Below are positions 40,962 through 47,886 of a stretch of DNA of 64,000 nt, piece after piece. The DNA comes from a virus, in the IMG/VR virus record IMGVR_UViG_3300021407_000013, positions 1-64,000 of that record, one strand, 5' to 3'. Under the pieces are notes generated by a model that did no database searches, was not told where the DNA came from, and was given only the letters and a program-made list of their open reading frames with translations. The position numbers were made by a program, and so were the translations under genes. Positions within the stretch are counted from its first letter, which is position 1, and the number at the start of each line of letters is the position of its first letter.

Positions 40962-41260
40962 AAGAAGGTAATCACATCATTACCATTGAAGAGCTATTTT
41001 TATTATCTGTCATGCTTCGACAGTTCCAAGAAAAAGTAGAAGCAATTGACAAAGACAAAACAATTTCATCTTTCGTTGCCTTGTTTCCATTGGAGCAAGA
41101 CAAGTCAGAAGATCCACATGAAATTGCTAAAGTTTCTCTCCAGAATTTATTGGAGGGATTCGAGAAAACCGAGCGTCAAATTCGCGATACAAACTACCAG
41201 TTGTTCAAAGTTAGAACATTTCTGGAAGCCCTAAAGGATGGCGCCTCAGATTGGAAATAG
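40958..41260 (+). CDS. Early protein before hammerhead 4
   Basis: 100 residues from ATG 40,958 (ATGA overlap). Helical, with TIEELFLLSVMLRQFQEKVE and a C-terminal charged helix. Its TAG ends on the first base of hammerhead 4. Function unknown. Confidence 0.5.
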   Translation: MKEGNHIITIEELFLLSVMLRQFQEKVEAIDKDKTISSFVALFPLEQDKSEDPHEIAKVSLQNLLEGFEKTERQIRDTNYQLFKVRTFLEALKDGASDWK

Positions 41261-41326
41261 ATCGAAACTATGGGGCGCACCAAAAGCGTTCCATAGTCGC
41301 GGCGTTACTCGCCGCCTGACGAGATC
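41260..41326 (+). ncRNA. Type II hammerhead ribozyme 4
   Basis: GAAA (41,264-41,267), stem III CTATGG/CCATAG with two G-U pairs and CGC/GCG above, GTC cut after C41,298, stem I GCGGCG/CGCCGC with loop TTACT, CTGACGA (41,316-41,322), stem II GATC/GATC. Relative to ribozymes 1 and 5 both sides of stem II changed together, a compensatory pair change. Confidence 0.93.
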
Positions 41327-41345
41327 AGAAAAAGGAGTAGGTAGC

Positions 41346-41555
41346 ATGACGAAAGTAGATCCAAAATCTGCCTTTGAAGGGGACACCATTACTCCCATCG
41401 AAAAGCCCAAAACAAGGCAACAGAAAATTGTTGAGTATAGAGCAGCTCACGAAGCTGAGTATCGTAAGGCGTGCCACGAAGAGCAATGCACCTGCACACC
41501 AACGCGGGCGCAAATGCTCATTATGGAGAATTACAACCATCCACCGATCGACTAA
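41346..41555 (+). CDS. Early protein after hammerhead 4
   Basis: 69 residues from ATG 41,346 (AAGGAG upstream); an upstream in-frame start would run through the ribozyme. Charged, with CHEEQCTCTPTRAQ near the end. Followed by a terminator. Function unknown. Confidence 0.5.
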   Translation: MTKVDPKSAFEGDTITPIEKPKTRQQKIVEYRAAHEAEYRKACHEEQCTCTPTRAQMLIMENYNHPPID

Positions 41556-41574
41556 GAAAATTTATTGAACTTAG

Positions 41575-41597
41575 TGGGGCTTCGGCCCCATTCTTTT
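41575..41597 (+). terminator. Intrinsic terminator inside the cluster
   Basis: TGGGGC-TTCG-GCCCCA and then TTCTTTT, a UUCG tetraloop terminator. The next gene on the same strand follows 35 bp later with no clear promoter, so readthrough is probably regulated. Confidence 0.75.
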
Positions 41598-41631
41598 AGG
41601 TCATTTAAGGCCACTAACCAGGAGAGTAAAA

Positions 41632-41928
41632 ATGGAAATCCACGACAATCTTCACTATACTGATTCTACATACGGAAACCCAGAACGTAAATGGCAGATG
41701 CGTTCTGATCACATTCTCAAGCTGTTCGATCTACCACCGAATGGTCCAATTCCTCCTGATCATTTCGATTCTAGGGTTATTGGCAATGTGCAGGTTATGA
41801 TCGTTCCGCGCGGTTATTTCAAAATCAAGCGTCGTGTGGTCGCGTATTGCCCCAAGTGCAAGAAAATTGTGTGCGCTGGTCATTTAATGCAGCACATGAA
41901 GGTCCACAAGAAGGACCAGGAGATTTAA
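41632..41928 (+). CDS. Zinc-finger protein
   Basis: 98 residues. N-terminal alpha-beta part and a C-terminal CPKCKKIVCAGHLMQHMKVH, a C2H2-type arrangement that could bind nucleic acid. AGGAGAG SD follows the terminator closely. Confidence 0.55.
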   Translation: MEIHDNLHYTDSTYGNPERKWQMRSDHILKLFDLPPNGPIPPDHFDSRVIGNVQVMIVPRGYFKIKRRVVAYCPKCKKIVCAGHLMQHMKVHKKDQEI

Positions 41929-41929
41929 G

Positions 41930-42073
41930 ATGACTCAATTAGATTTTCATTCCGCCTGTATTTTGGTCCTCGGTCTTGGAGGCTTCGCCAATACCGTTGC
42001 CAATTATCTGCTATCAAAACGAGTCCGCTATTTGGAGCATAAACGCAAGGTTATGTTCTGGGAAAGGGAGTAA
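41930..42073 (+). CDS. Small membrane protein, 47 residues
   Basis: MTQLDFHSACILVLGLGGFA, one hydrophobic span, then a basic tail (KRVRYLEHKRKVMFW). It starts two bases after one stop and the next start follows its stop directly. Topology N-out is suggested by the basic C-terminus. Function unknown. Confidence 0.5.
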   Translation: MTQLDFHSACILVLGLGGFANTVANYLLSKRVRYLEHKRKVMFWERE

Positions 42074-42301
42074 ATGACCGAACAGGAAGAAGCATTTGAT
42101 CTATGGAAATCCAGAGTAGACGTTTATCTGGAGCAGATGGTTAAAAAGCTAAGTGGAGATTTTCGTTACGATTTTTTGAAAGACTTCAACGATAAGGTTC
42201 CACCTAGCGTAACAGCAACCAGAGTTGTTAAAAGTCAATACAAAGGAGCTAGAAATGGCAGAGTACGAAGTCAAATCAAACGGGAAGAAGCTCCTCGATG
42301 A
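42074..42301 (+). CDS. Early protein of unknown function
   Basis: 75 residues, charged and helical (EEAFDLWKSRVDVYLEQMVK). The last 15 codons overlap the next gene. No family. Confidence 0.45.
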   Translation: MTEQEEAFDLWKSRVDVYLEQMVKKLSGDFRYDFLKDFNDKVPPSVTATRVVKSQYKGARNGRVRSQIKREEAPR

Positions 42302-42485
42302 GTATCGAGGAGACCGCGTTTTTGGAGATTGTTATGTCATTCTTAAGGATGGAAAGGAATCGTATGAAGTCGTCCTTTCTACCATAGTTGACAGTTGCAA
42401 TTGCCCAGGATTTACACATCACGGGCATTGTAAGCATATTGATATGACTTACGAGAAAGCATTTGTTTCTGAAGTAGATCAATAG
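42255..42485 (+). CDS. SWIM zinc-finger mini-protein 1
   Basis: 76 residues from ATG 42,255 (AAAGGAG upstream). SCNCPGFTHHGHCKHIDMT is a C-x-C-xn-C-x-H SWIM finger, used to bind DNA or proteins. A relative is at 48,591. Its TAG supplies the first base of hammerhead 5. Confidence 0.6.
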   Translation: MAEYEVKSNGKKLLDEYRGDRVFGDCYVILKDGKESYEVVLSTIVDSCNCPGFTHHGHCKHIDMTYEKAFVSEVDQ

Positions 42486-42549
42486 ACCGAAACTTGGTGC
42501 GCCACAAAGGCGTTCCAAGTCGTGCTGTTAGGCAGCACCTGACGAGGTC
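42485..42549 (+). ncRNA. Type II hammerhead ribozyme 5
   Basis: GAAA (42,489-42,492), stem III CTTGG/CCAAG with a two-nt internal loop and CGCC/GGCG above, GTC cut after C42,521, stem I GTGCTG/CAGCAC with loop TTAGG, CTGACGA (42,539-42,545), stem II GACC/GGTC. The internal loop of stem III is shared with ribozyme 1. Confidence 0.93.
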
Positions 42550-42573
42550 AGAAATGCCAAGGAGGTAGCACGT

Positions 42574-42720
42574 ATGGGTGACCCAGAAGAGCATAAAGAC
42601 GAAGAGTTGAGCGTAAAGGCTGATACTCCTGCTCCAAAGGAGGAAGGTCCGTCTGAACCAAAAGAACCAGAAGCGGATCCAATCCGTAAAGGTGAAGGCG
42701 ATCAGCCTGAAGTAGCGTAA
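42574..42720 (+). CDS. Small acidic protein, 48 residues
   Basis: GGAGGTAGC precedes ATG 42,574. Begins MGDPEEHKDEELSVKADTPA and is disordered, rich in Glu, Asp, Pro and Lys. Last gene before a strong terminator. Function unknown. Confidence 0.5.
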   Translation: MGDPEEHKDEELSVKADTPAPKEEGPSEPKEPEADPIRKGEGDQPEVA

Positions 42721-42727
42721 GCATAGG

Positions 42728-42762
42728 CCGCTCCCATTTGGGAGGATGGGAGCGGTTTCTTT
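42728..42762 (+). terminator. Intrinsic terminator
   Basis: CCGCTCCCAT and ATGGGAGCGG, ten perfect pairs, 8-nt loop, then TTTCTTT. Closes the hammerhead-containing unit. Confidence 0.85.
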
Positions 42763-42777
42763 AACCAGGAGAACAAA

Positions 42778-42966
42778 ATGCCTAAAAGTGAAGCGTTAAA
42801 ATATATATCAGTACCTCGTAACGAATATCAAATTCTTACAAGCGCCATGCGTATCTATGTGGCTCTTCTCACAGAGGAATACGGCAATCAGCCTTCTTCT
42901 GAGAGGAAAACCGCTATGGAAGATGCGATCTCTTTATTGACAAGGATGAAAAATGGCAAACTTTAA
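42778..42966 (+). CDS. Early protein of unknown function
   Basis: 62 residues, helical (EYQILTSAMRIYVALLTEEY). AGGAGAAC SD just after the terminator. Overlaps the next gene by 14 bp. Confidence 0.45.
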   Translation: MPKSEALKYISVPRNEYQILTSAMRIYVALLTEEYGNQPSSERKTAMEDAISLLTRMKNGKL

Positions 42967-43153
42967 AGACCATCCTCCGTTAAAGCCGTGCCATTGCGGC
43001 TCTGGTCTGGAGCGCCACGCAGAAAAAGATGCTCGTGGTATCTTTCTTTGCTATGTCTGTGAGAAATGCAGAGATGAGAAGCTCTCTCATTATCGACCAG
43101 ACGTTCTTACTGACCCAAACTATTGGCACGACGAGCCAATCGACGAGCCATAA
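42953..43153 (+). CDS. Cys-rich zinc-binding protein
   Basis: 66 residues. PCHCGSGLERHAEKDARGIF followed by LCYVCEKCRDEK gives two C-x-C/C-x-x-C clusters, a zinc-ribbon layout often annotated in phage genomes. Function unknown. Confidence 0.5.
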   Translation: MANFKDHPPLKPCHCGSGLERHAEKDARGIFLCYVCEKCRDEKLSHYRPDVLTDPNYWHDEPIDEP

Positions 43154-43154
43154 A

Positions 43155-43298
43155 ATGCAAACAATCCTCTTGTTTCTCATTCTTATGGCACTTTCGCCTA
43201 GATTGGCGCGAGCGTTCGGCAAGTTCATCGTCATGCTTGTGTTGTTTTTCATCGGCATACTGGTTTTAGCAGCATGGCCGCATGTAGGGCATCCGTAA
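43155..43298 (+). CDS. Small two-span membrane protein, 47 residues
   Basis: MQTILLFLILMALSPRLARA and FIVMLVLFFIGILVLAAW are two hydrophobic segments with a short basic hinge between. Starts one base after the preceding stop. A hairpin topology like small holins is possible, but nothing else supports lysis. Confidence 0.5.
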   Translation: MQTILLFLILMALSPRLARAFGKFIVMLVLFFIGILVLAAWPHVGHP

Positions 43299-43357
43299 TG
43301 CATGGCTTCATTGTCTTTTTGCTCGTGATCATTATTCTAATGCTCATGTGCAAATGA
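43298..43357 (+). CDS. Tiny membrane peptide, 19 residues (tentative)
   Basis: The ATG overlaps the preceding stop as TAATG. The peptide MHGFIVFLLVIIILMLMCK is entirely one hydrophobic span. Reinitiation at the overlap would express it. Its small size makes this tentative. Confidence 0.3.
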   Translation: MHGFIVFLLVIIILMLMCK

Positions 43358-43394
43358 GTTAAGGCGCGGTAACAGCGCCAGCCGCCAAAGACTA

Positions 43395-43428
43395 GCCATC
43401 CACAGCCCCCCGTTCGGATGGCATTTTT
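43395..43428 (+). terminator. Intrinsic terminator
   Basis: GCCATCC and GGATGGC around a 14-nt loop, then ATTTTTAT. First of two terminators in a 210-bp gene-free gap. Confidence 0.65.
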
Positions 43429-43495
43429 ATCAATTTAGCGAACCCTCTGGTCATTTAGAATCGCCCCCCGGTTCCTATGGGCCAGAGGTAGACTT

Positions 43496-43532
43496 GCCGC
43501 TCCACTCCCCACAAGAGTGGAGCGGCCCTTTT
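43496..43532 (+). terminator. Second intrinsic terminator
   Basis: GCCGCTCCACTC and GAGTGGAGCGGC, twelve perfect pairs, then CCTTTT. A 7-bp stem (CCTCTGG/CCAGAGG) at 43,444-43,488 lies between the two terminators, so a short RNA may be made here. Confidence 0.75.
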
Positions 43533-43567
43533 AGGCAATTTAGCCACAAACTAGGATTTAAAATGTC

Positions 43568-44581
43568 ATGTACCTTATGGATCACATCGTAGAAACAGTT
43601 CATCAAGCGAAGAAACGAAAGTTGATGCAACATCCTGTTGTCAGAATCTTTCCAGAATTGGAAGAGAAACTGAAAGGATGCCCGCGTTTCTTGTTTGACG
43701 AGAACGCAATCAGAACGGCTGTGGAACTTACTCTGGGGCGCCCCAAGGTGCTTAGGGAAGCCATGGCACATCTTACCATTCCATACACTAAGTTGTGGGT
43801 AGAATGGCCAGAAAGCGGCAGAGAAAAATTGAGACAGACGTTCTCAATCGACTCTTACGAGTATCCTGAGCGCCCATTACCAACTCGTTTGGGCTTTCTG
43901 CTAGAGACAGATGAGTCTGGTAGAAAAGGTCAGGTTACTTGGGTTTGGAGTAATCATTTTATCAAGAAAGGTGAGCCTCCGAATGTTGGTCCAATATCTG
44001 CGTTCTTTGATTTGGATTTTAACTATAGCAAGTTGGTAAGCCCGAGCTTTGTGAAAAGTTTTTTGGATGCTAACCTAGCGCATATCTGGAAGGACAACAA
44101 AATCCAACTGGAGGCGCTCCTTAGTATTTGGGATACATCTTATCATCAACCGTCCGAATGGGGACAGAAGTTTCTGAAAATTCCTGTTCCAGGATCGCCG
44201 TATGGTAACGATGATCAACGTGTAGCCAATTTCTATGCGGACGTTTATGGCGAATACATTATGGTTTGGTCTTGCTTGTTACTGTTGACATCTTCCAAGA
44301 AGATTGTAAATTTGGAAGAAGTTGATATGTCTCCGCTCAATAAAATACGCAGGCGGATGGATAAGCCTCAAAAACTAGATCATACCATTGTTAGCATGTA
44401 TATAAATGAAGAAACTCGTATGCACCAACAAGGTATGCCTCTTGGGTATACCAGAAAGAGTCCACGTATCCATATGGTTGGGTCATATCTTAACAGACGT
44501 GGCGATAAACATTGGATAGTTCAGCCTTTCTGGCGAGGCGAAGGCGAAGTTATCAGCAGACACGTAAAAGTGAAAGGATAG
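43568..44581 (+). CDS. Conserved phage early protein, 337 residues
   Basis: The largest gene of the 38-51 kb cluster. The C-terminus KSPRIHMVGSYLNRRGDKHW and IVQPFWRGEGE resembles a motif found at the end of many uncharacterised phage proteins; the N-terminal half is helical with RFLFDENAIRTAVELTLGRP. No catalytic motif. It follows two terminators without a clear promoter. Function unknown. Confidence 0.5.
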   Translation: MYLMDHIVETVHQAKKRKLMQHPVVRIFPELEEKLKGCPRFLFDENAIRTAVELTLGRPKVLREAMAHLTIPYTKLWVEWPESGREKLRQTFSIDSYEYPERPLPTRLGFLLETDESGRKGQVTWVWSNHFIKKGEPPNVGPISAFFDLDFNYSKLVSPSFVKSFLDANLAHIWKDNKIQLEALLSIWDTSYHQPSEWGQKFLKIPVPGSPYGNDDQRVANFYADVYGEYIMVWSCLLLLTSSKKIVNLEEVDMSPLNKIRRRMDKPQKLDHTIVSMYINEETRMHQQGMPLGYTRKSPRIHMVGSYLNRRGDKHWIVQPFWRGEGEVISRHVKVKG

Positions 44582-44584
44582 CAC

Positions 44585-44800
44585 ATGCCATCACATTACT
44601 ATTCACTTCTCGGAATAGTAAGAGCTACTCCAATAAAGCACGGATGGAACGTCGAAGTATCCTACAAGGATGAAGATGTCCATTCCGGTCCTTACAAGAC
44701 TACCACTAAATGGCATCCTGTAAAGGAAGTCACTACTGTTGACGAGTTAAATGATCTTGTTCTAAAACTATGCAGTGAGGAGACTAAACGTGAAACGTAG
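44585..44800 (+). CDS. Early protein of unknown function
   Basis: 71 residues, beta-rich (HYYSLLGIVRATPIKHGWNV). Overlaps the following secreted protein gene by 11 bp. No family. Confidence 0.5.
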   Translation: MPSHYYSLLGIVRATPIKHGWNVEVSYKDEDVHSGPYKTTTKWHPVKEVTTVDELNDLVLKLCSEETKRET

Positions 44801-45164
44801 CCTAATCATAATGGCGCTGCTCATATCAGGTAGCGCCCAAGCAGAGATGTGTGACTTTGAGCACAAATGTTACCCAGATCAGCCTTATTACGATCTGCAA
44901 GGAAAAAGAATTCCACCACCAGCACCGCAATATCCACAGCCTAAGCCATTACCAACACCATCTGCACAAGTTACCATTAATTCAAACATTTGCAAGTTGG
45001 CGAAGATCAGAGTTTCCCCTGAGGCGCCACAAACGATAATTGAAATCTGTACCATGTCAGATGACGAAGAAAGAATGTATCGTCAGCGGCAGAGAGATCA
45101 TCAAATCTCAATTCCACAGATGTATATGAAGAACTATCTCGTACCACCGGAAGGGAACTACTAA
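44790..45164 (+). CDS. Exported Pro-rich protein
   Basis: 124 residues from GTG 44,790, which has GAGGAG 7 nt upstream. Signal peptide MKRSLIIMALLISGSAQA, then a mature part with CDFEHKC, a Pro-rich stretch (RIPPPAPQYPQPKPLPTPSA) and two more Cys. It should reach the periplasm. A role in envelope interaction or superinfection exclusion is only a guess. Confidence 0.55.
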   Translation: MKRSLIIMALLISGSAQAEMCDFEHKCYPDQPYYDLQGKRIPPPAPQYPQPKPLPTPSAQVTINSNICKLAKIRVSPEAPQTIIEICTMSDDEERMYRQRQRDHQISIPQMYMKNYLVPPEGNY

Positions 45165-45448
45165 TGGGTAAGTTTGAACCGTCTATTGATGAAACGGAAA
45201 GGCTTACGTTCTTTCCAGACGGAACCGCTATGGTTATACGTTACTCAGTGTTAACTGGCAAATTCAACAAATGTACGTTGAATCTTACCCAACAGCAATA
45301 CGACGATTGGAAAATTAGGCGTCGTCTAATCCAAGATGTCATGCCTCATTTGGATAAAGATGAACGCGAGTTTCTTATGACAGGCTATACGCCAGAAGAT
45401 TGGGCTAAAATGTTCCCTCCAGAGAAAGGGGATGAAGATGCCATCTGA
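45164..45448 (+). CDS. Conserved small phage protein
   Basis: 94 residues. The C-terminal pattern LIQDVMPHLDKDEREFLMTG-YTPEDWAKMF is a common phage motif (I-Q-x-x-x-P-x-L-x-x-x-E-R-E-F-L-x-T-G-x-T-x-x-x-W). Function unknown, but the family is widespread in phage early regions. Confidence 0.6.
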   Translation: MGKFEPSIDETERLTFFPDGTAMVIRYSVLTGKFNKCTLNLTQQQYDDWKIRRRLIQDVMPHLDKDEREFLMTGYTPEDWAKMFPPEKGDEDAI

Positions 45449-45815
45449 GCATAAGCTACCAAAAAAGTCTAAGATGGAGTTCCCGAAAGCGCCAGCTACT
45501 GGCAGTTATATGTATATCATTAAACCTACTGATACTACATATGCTGAAGGTAAGGTGCTCACAACATTACCAACACTCGATATGTTGGTTTTTGGTGTCG
45601 AAGGTCATATAGAGATCGTACCACGCTTTCATAAATTTGGCGGCCGTACTTGTGTGGCTTTTTGTAATGAAGAAGGCAAAATGCAAGGCAAACTCCCAAA
45701 TCATCTAGCCCAGATTTTATGGGAAGAGAATGTGGGGCGCATCATAAACGAGGATCAACTCGTTGGTAACATAGTAATCATCGTTGCTGATCCCAGCTTT
45801 CTAGCGAGGATGTGA
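45438..45815 (+). CDS. DUF3846-like protein
   Basis: 125 residues from ATG 45,438 (AAAGGGG 6 nt upstream). LDMLVFGVEGHIEIVPRFHK then VAFCNEEGKMQGKLPNHLAQ and LVGNIVIIV follow the order seen in DUF3846 proteins (a V-G-G-x-I-E start, an N-E-E-G-K turn, a G-N-V-V-I end). Their function is not established. Confidence 0.6.
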   Translation: MPSEHKLPKKSKMEFPKAPATGSYMYIIKPTDTTYAEGKVLTTLPTLDMLVFGVEGHIEIVPRFHKFGGRTCVAFCNEEGKMQGKLPNHLAQILWEENVGRIINEDQLVGNIVIIVADPSFLARM

Positions 45816-46102
45816 TGAAGACTCTCTCAGTTGTAGCACTAACCATAGGTATGATAAATGCAGCGGACGCTCACTGTTATTCTCGCTGGTACTATCCGTA
45901 TCCTCAGAAATGTGGAGGAGTTTATTCTCGTCAAAGTAACAGACCTCCAATTGTACGTAGCGTTAATTTCAATCCTCCTCTTCCTCCTGATCCTAGCGAT
46001 ATTCCACTCCCGGATCTAAGTGCGAATTGGGGAGGCACACTTGACACGCAATTGGAACTCCAGTTGCGCCTCAGAGCATTAGGCTACCAAACTGATCGTT
46101 AG
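45815..46102 (+). CDS. Exported small protein
   Basis: 95 residues from ATG 45,815 (TGATG overlap). Signal peptide MKTLSVVALTIGMINAADA, a Tyr/Trp/Pro-rich mature part (CYSRWYYPYPQKCGG) with two Cys, and a Pro-rich middle. Third exported small protein of the early region. Function unknown. Confidence 0.55.
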   Translation: MKTLSVVALTIGMINAADAHCYSRWYYPYPQKCGGVYSRQSNRPPIVRSVNFNPPLPPDPSDIPLPDLSANWGGTLDTQLELQLRLRALGYQTDR

Positions 46103-46124
46103 GCACTTTGCCAAGGAGACTATT

Positions 46125-46454
46125 ATGAAAAAAGAGAACCTGAAAATTCTCAAGGATGCTATCCAAGTCCTTACTGATCAAAATCACAAGTTCGACACTC
46201 TTGTTGCTGATACCATAGGTATCATTGACAAGGAGCTAGAGAACATTGGAAATCTAGCGGACAATCTTCAATCTGAATTCGACGATATGTCTGAGAAGCA
46301 GCAGGAGAGTGATAAGGGTTCTGAACTTGAGGAAGCTATCAGCAAGGTAGATGAAATCAAGACGGAACTTGAAGAGCTTAAGGATGAACTCGACGATGCA
46401 CCATTCGACGATCTCATTACTAAGCTAGAGGAATTGGATCCAGGGTCCAAGTAA
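46125..46454 (+). CDS. Acidic coiled-coil protein
   Basis: 109 residues, nearly all heptad-like (GIIDKELENIGNLADNLQSE, ISKVDEIKTELEELKDELDD), strongly acidic. A DNA-mimic or an assembly/inhibitor role is possible, but nothing specific shows it. Followed by a hairpin. Confidence 0.5.
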   Translation: MKKENLKILKDAIQVLTDQNHKFDTLVADTIGIIDKELENIGNLADNLQSEFDDMSEKQQESDKGSELEEAISKVDEIKTELEELKDELDDAPFDDLITKLEELDPGSK

Positions 46455-46460
46455 AAAATT

Positions 46461-46487
46461 TTGGGCGCTGCTTTCTGTGGCGCCCAA
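46461..46487 (+). terminator. Hairpin without clear U-tract
   Basis: TTGGGCGC and GCGCCCAA, eight perfect pairs with an 11-nt loop between two genes. The following TCTCTC is not a strong U-tract, so it may be a stability element. Confidence 0.45.
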
Positions 46488-46504
46488 TCTCTCAGGAGTG
46501 TACA

Positions 46505-46705
46505 ATGGCTAATAGAGAGATATCAGTCGATAGTAAATCTTGGGATCTTGCAGAATATTTTTTGGAAGAAGAACCTATTAAAGATGAAGATAGAAAAAGA
46601 GTCACAGATATGTTAGCTCAAGAAATACAACAATGCGTTGAAGACTTTATCTATTTAACTATGCCACATCTAGGAGTGTTGAAAGATGCCGACAGGTCCA
46701 GGTAA
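46505..46705 (+). CDS. Early protein of unknown function
   Basis: 66 residues, acidic and helical (EEEPIKDEDRKRVTDMLAQE). Overlaps the next gene by 20 bp. No family. Confidence 0.45.
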   Translation: MANREISVDSKSWDLAEYFLEEEPIKDEDRKRVTDMLAQEIQQCVEDFIYLTMPHLGVLKDADRSR

Positions 46706-46919
46706 ATATGACGCAGAAGCCTCATTCGTGCAGGCACGCACTCAAGCACAAGGCGTATTATTGATAATATTAGAAGGAACTAAAGGTAATGGTTTTTCAA
46801 TAGCTACTTTCGATATTCAAGCAACTCTTGAAATTACATTATCTTTGCCAAAATTACTTAGAGAAATGGCAAATCAAATAGATGCTGATATAAAGGAACA
46901 AGGTCTTGGCCAAACCTAG
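46686..46919 (+). CDS. Early protein of unknown function
   Basis: 77 residues, mixed alpha-beta (QGVLLIILEGTKGNGFSIAT). AGGAGTG SD inside the preceding gene. No family. Confidence 0.45.
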   Translation: MPTGPGKYDAEASFVQARTQAQGVLLIILEGTKGNGFSIATFDIQATLEITLSLPKLLREMANQIDADIKEQGLGQT

Positions 46920-47139
46920 TAATCAAGAAGTACAATTCAGATTATTGCAAATGCCATGTTGCGGCATATTGATCTGCTGGGTCAACCCGAGGCGTCCAAT
47001 GCGCTGTCCTGAGTGCGGAGAGCGCGTTTTTCATGCTTTCCCTAAAGCTAGATGGGAAGAGCAATATTCAAAAGCTTGGTTGCGCGTCGAAGATTATGAC
47101 AAAGCAACCTGGGTGAATTTGCCTGACGTACCAGCCTGA
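46906..47139 (+). CDS. Zinc-ribbon protein with TTG start
   Basis: 77 residues from TTG 46,906, with AAGGAACAAGG upstream and no ATG in place. CCGILICWVN and MRCPECGERVF are a zinc ribbon. Ends at 47,139 before a structured gap. Confidence 0.5.
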   Translation: MAKPSNQEVQFRLLQMPCCGILICWVNPRRPMRCPECGERVFHAFPKARWEEQYSKAWLRVEDYDKATWVNLPDVPA

Positions 47140-47267
47140 GGGGGCGACCCCCGCCCAGCACACCAGGAACTGGCGTCTATTGGAAGCAGCTAGACGAAAG
47201 TCAAGGCAAGGGTGGGAGGGTGAGTCCGCAAAGTCACTCTCCCACTTTCCTCTAAATAGGAACGGAT
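47140..47267 (+). ncRNA. Structured intergenic RNA candidate ending in terminator-like hairpin
   Basis: A gene-free gap with hairpins GGGGG/CCCCC, CCAG/CTGG, CGTCTA/TAGACG in tandem. At 47,212-47,245 lies a 12-bp stem, with one G-U pair that works only on the plus strand, followed by TTTCCTCT as in a terminator. It may be a small RNA or an attenuator; no known class recognised. Confidence 0.4.
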
Positions 47268-47525
47268 ATGAAAAGGTCTAAGCAGTCAAAAGAAGAGCAT
47301 GAAAAAACCTGCTTTCGTTGCAGACTTCATGCATTAGTTGAAGAATTGTATCCCAACGGAGTAACTGACGAATCTGAGGGGCGCTTCATTTTAGTCGCAC
47401 TAGCTGAAGCAGCAGGTCAGATGTTAGCTGATTATGATGTGCAAGAATTCATGCTATTTATGACAGCTGTATCGAAATTTCACAACGATAAATGTGAAGA
47501 AGACGCGTCTGAAACTAAACACTAA
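47268..47525 (+). CDS. Early protein with CxxC motif
   Basis: 85 residues with TCFRCRLHALVEELY and an acidic helical remainder (FILVALAEAAGQMLADYDVQ). A similar pattern occurs in phage proteins of unknown role. AGGAACGG SD. Confidence 0.5.
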   Translation: MKRSKQSKEEHEKTCFRCRLHALVEELYPNGVTDESEGRFILVALAEAAGQMLADYDVQEFMLFMTAVSKFHNDKCEEDASETKH

Positions 47526-47543
47526 CCAGGAGAGGTAGCACTC

Positions 47544-47885
47544 ATGGAATTTTCAGAAGAGAAAATCGAAAACGCCCTTCAACTAAAACGCATACCAGAA
47601 CGTATGCACCCTGGTATAATTAAATGGATTCTAGTAGGACAAATGCCAGGACATTTTTTAAGCGCAGTCATTAAAAATGATTTGCGAGAATGTATTGAGA
47701 AAGCAGATGATGAAAATATACTATTGCTTTCGGCATATATTCAATTCTTTTATAATCATTCTCCAACAGGTTGTTGGGGATCGAAAGAGAAAGTCTTGCA
47801 ATGGGAGCAAGCTGGAGGTCTGAGAAAAGTAAAGTCAGTACCTCTAAGATTAGTTGACGGAGACATATTTGACGACGGAGAATAA
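47544..47885 (+). CDS. Early protein of unknown function
   Basis: 113 residues, helical, mixed charge (ERMHPGIIKWILVGQMPGHF). GAGGTAGC SD. No family recognised. Confidence 0.45.
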   Translation: MEFSEEKIENALQLKRIPERMHPGIIKWILVGQMPGHFLSAVIKNDLRECIEKADDENILLLSAYIQFFYNHSPTGCWGSKEKVLQWEQAGGLRKVKSVPLRLVDGDIFDDGE

Positions 47886-47886
47886 A

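Noticed and set aside
43155-43357. Holin call for the small two-span protein and tiny peptide
   Set aside because: Hydrophobic spans alone are not enough; no endolysin or spanin gene is nearby.
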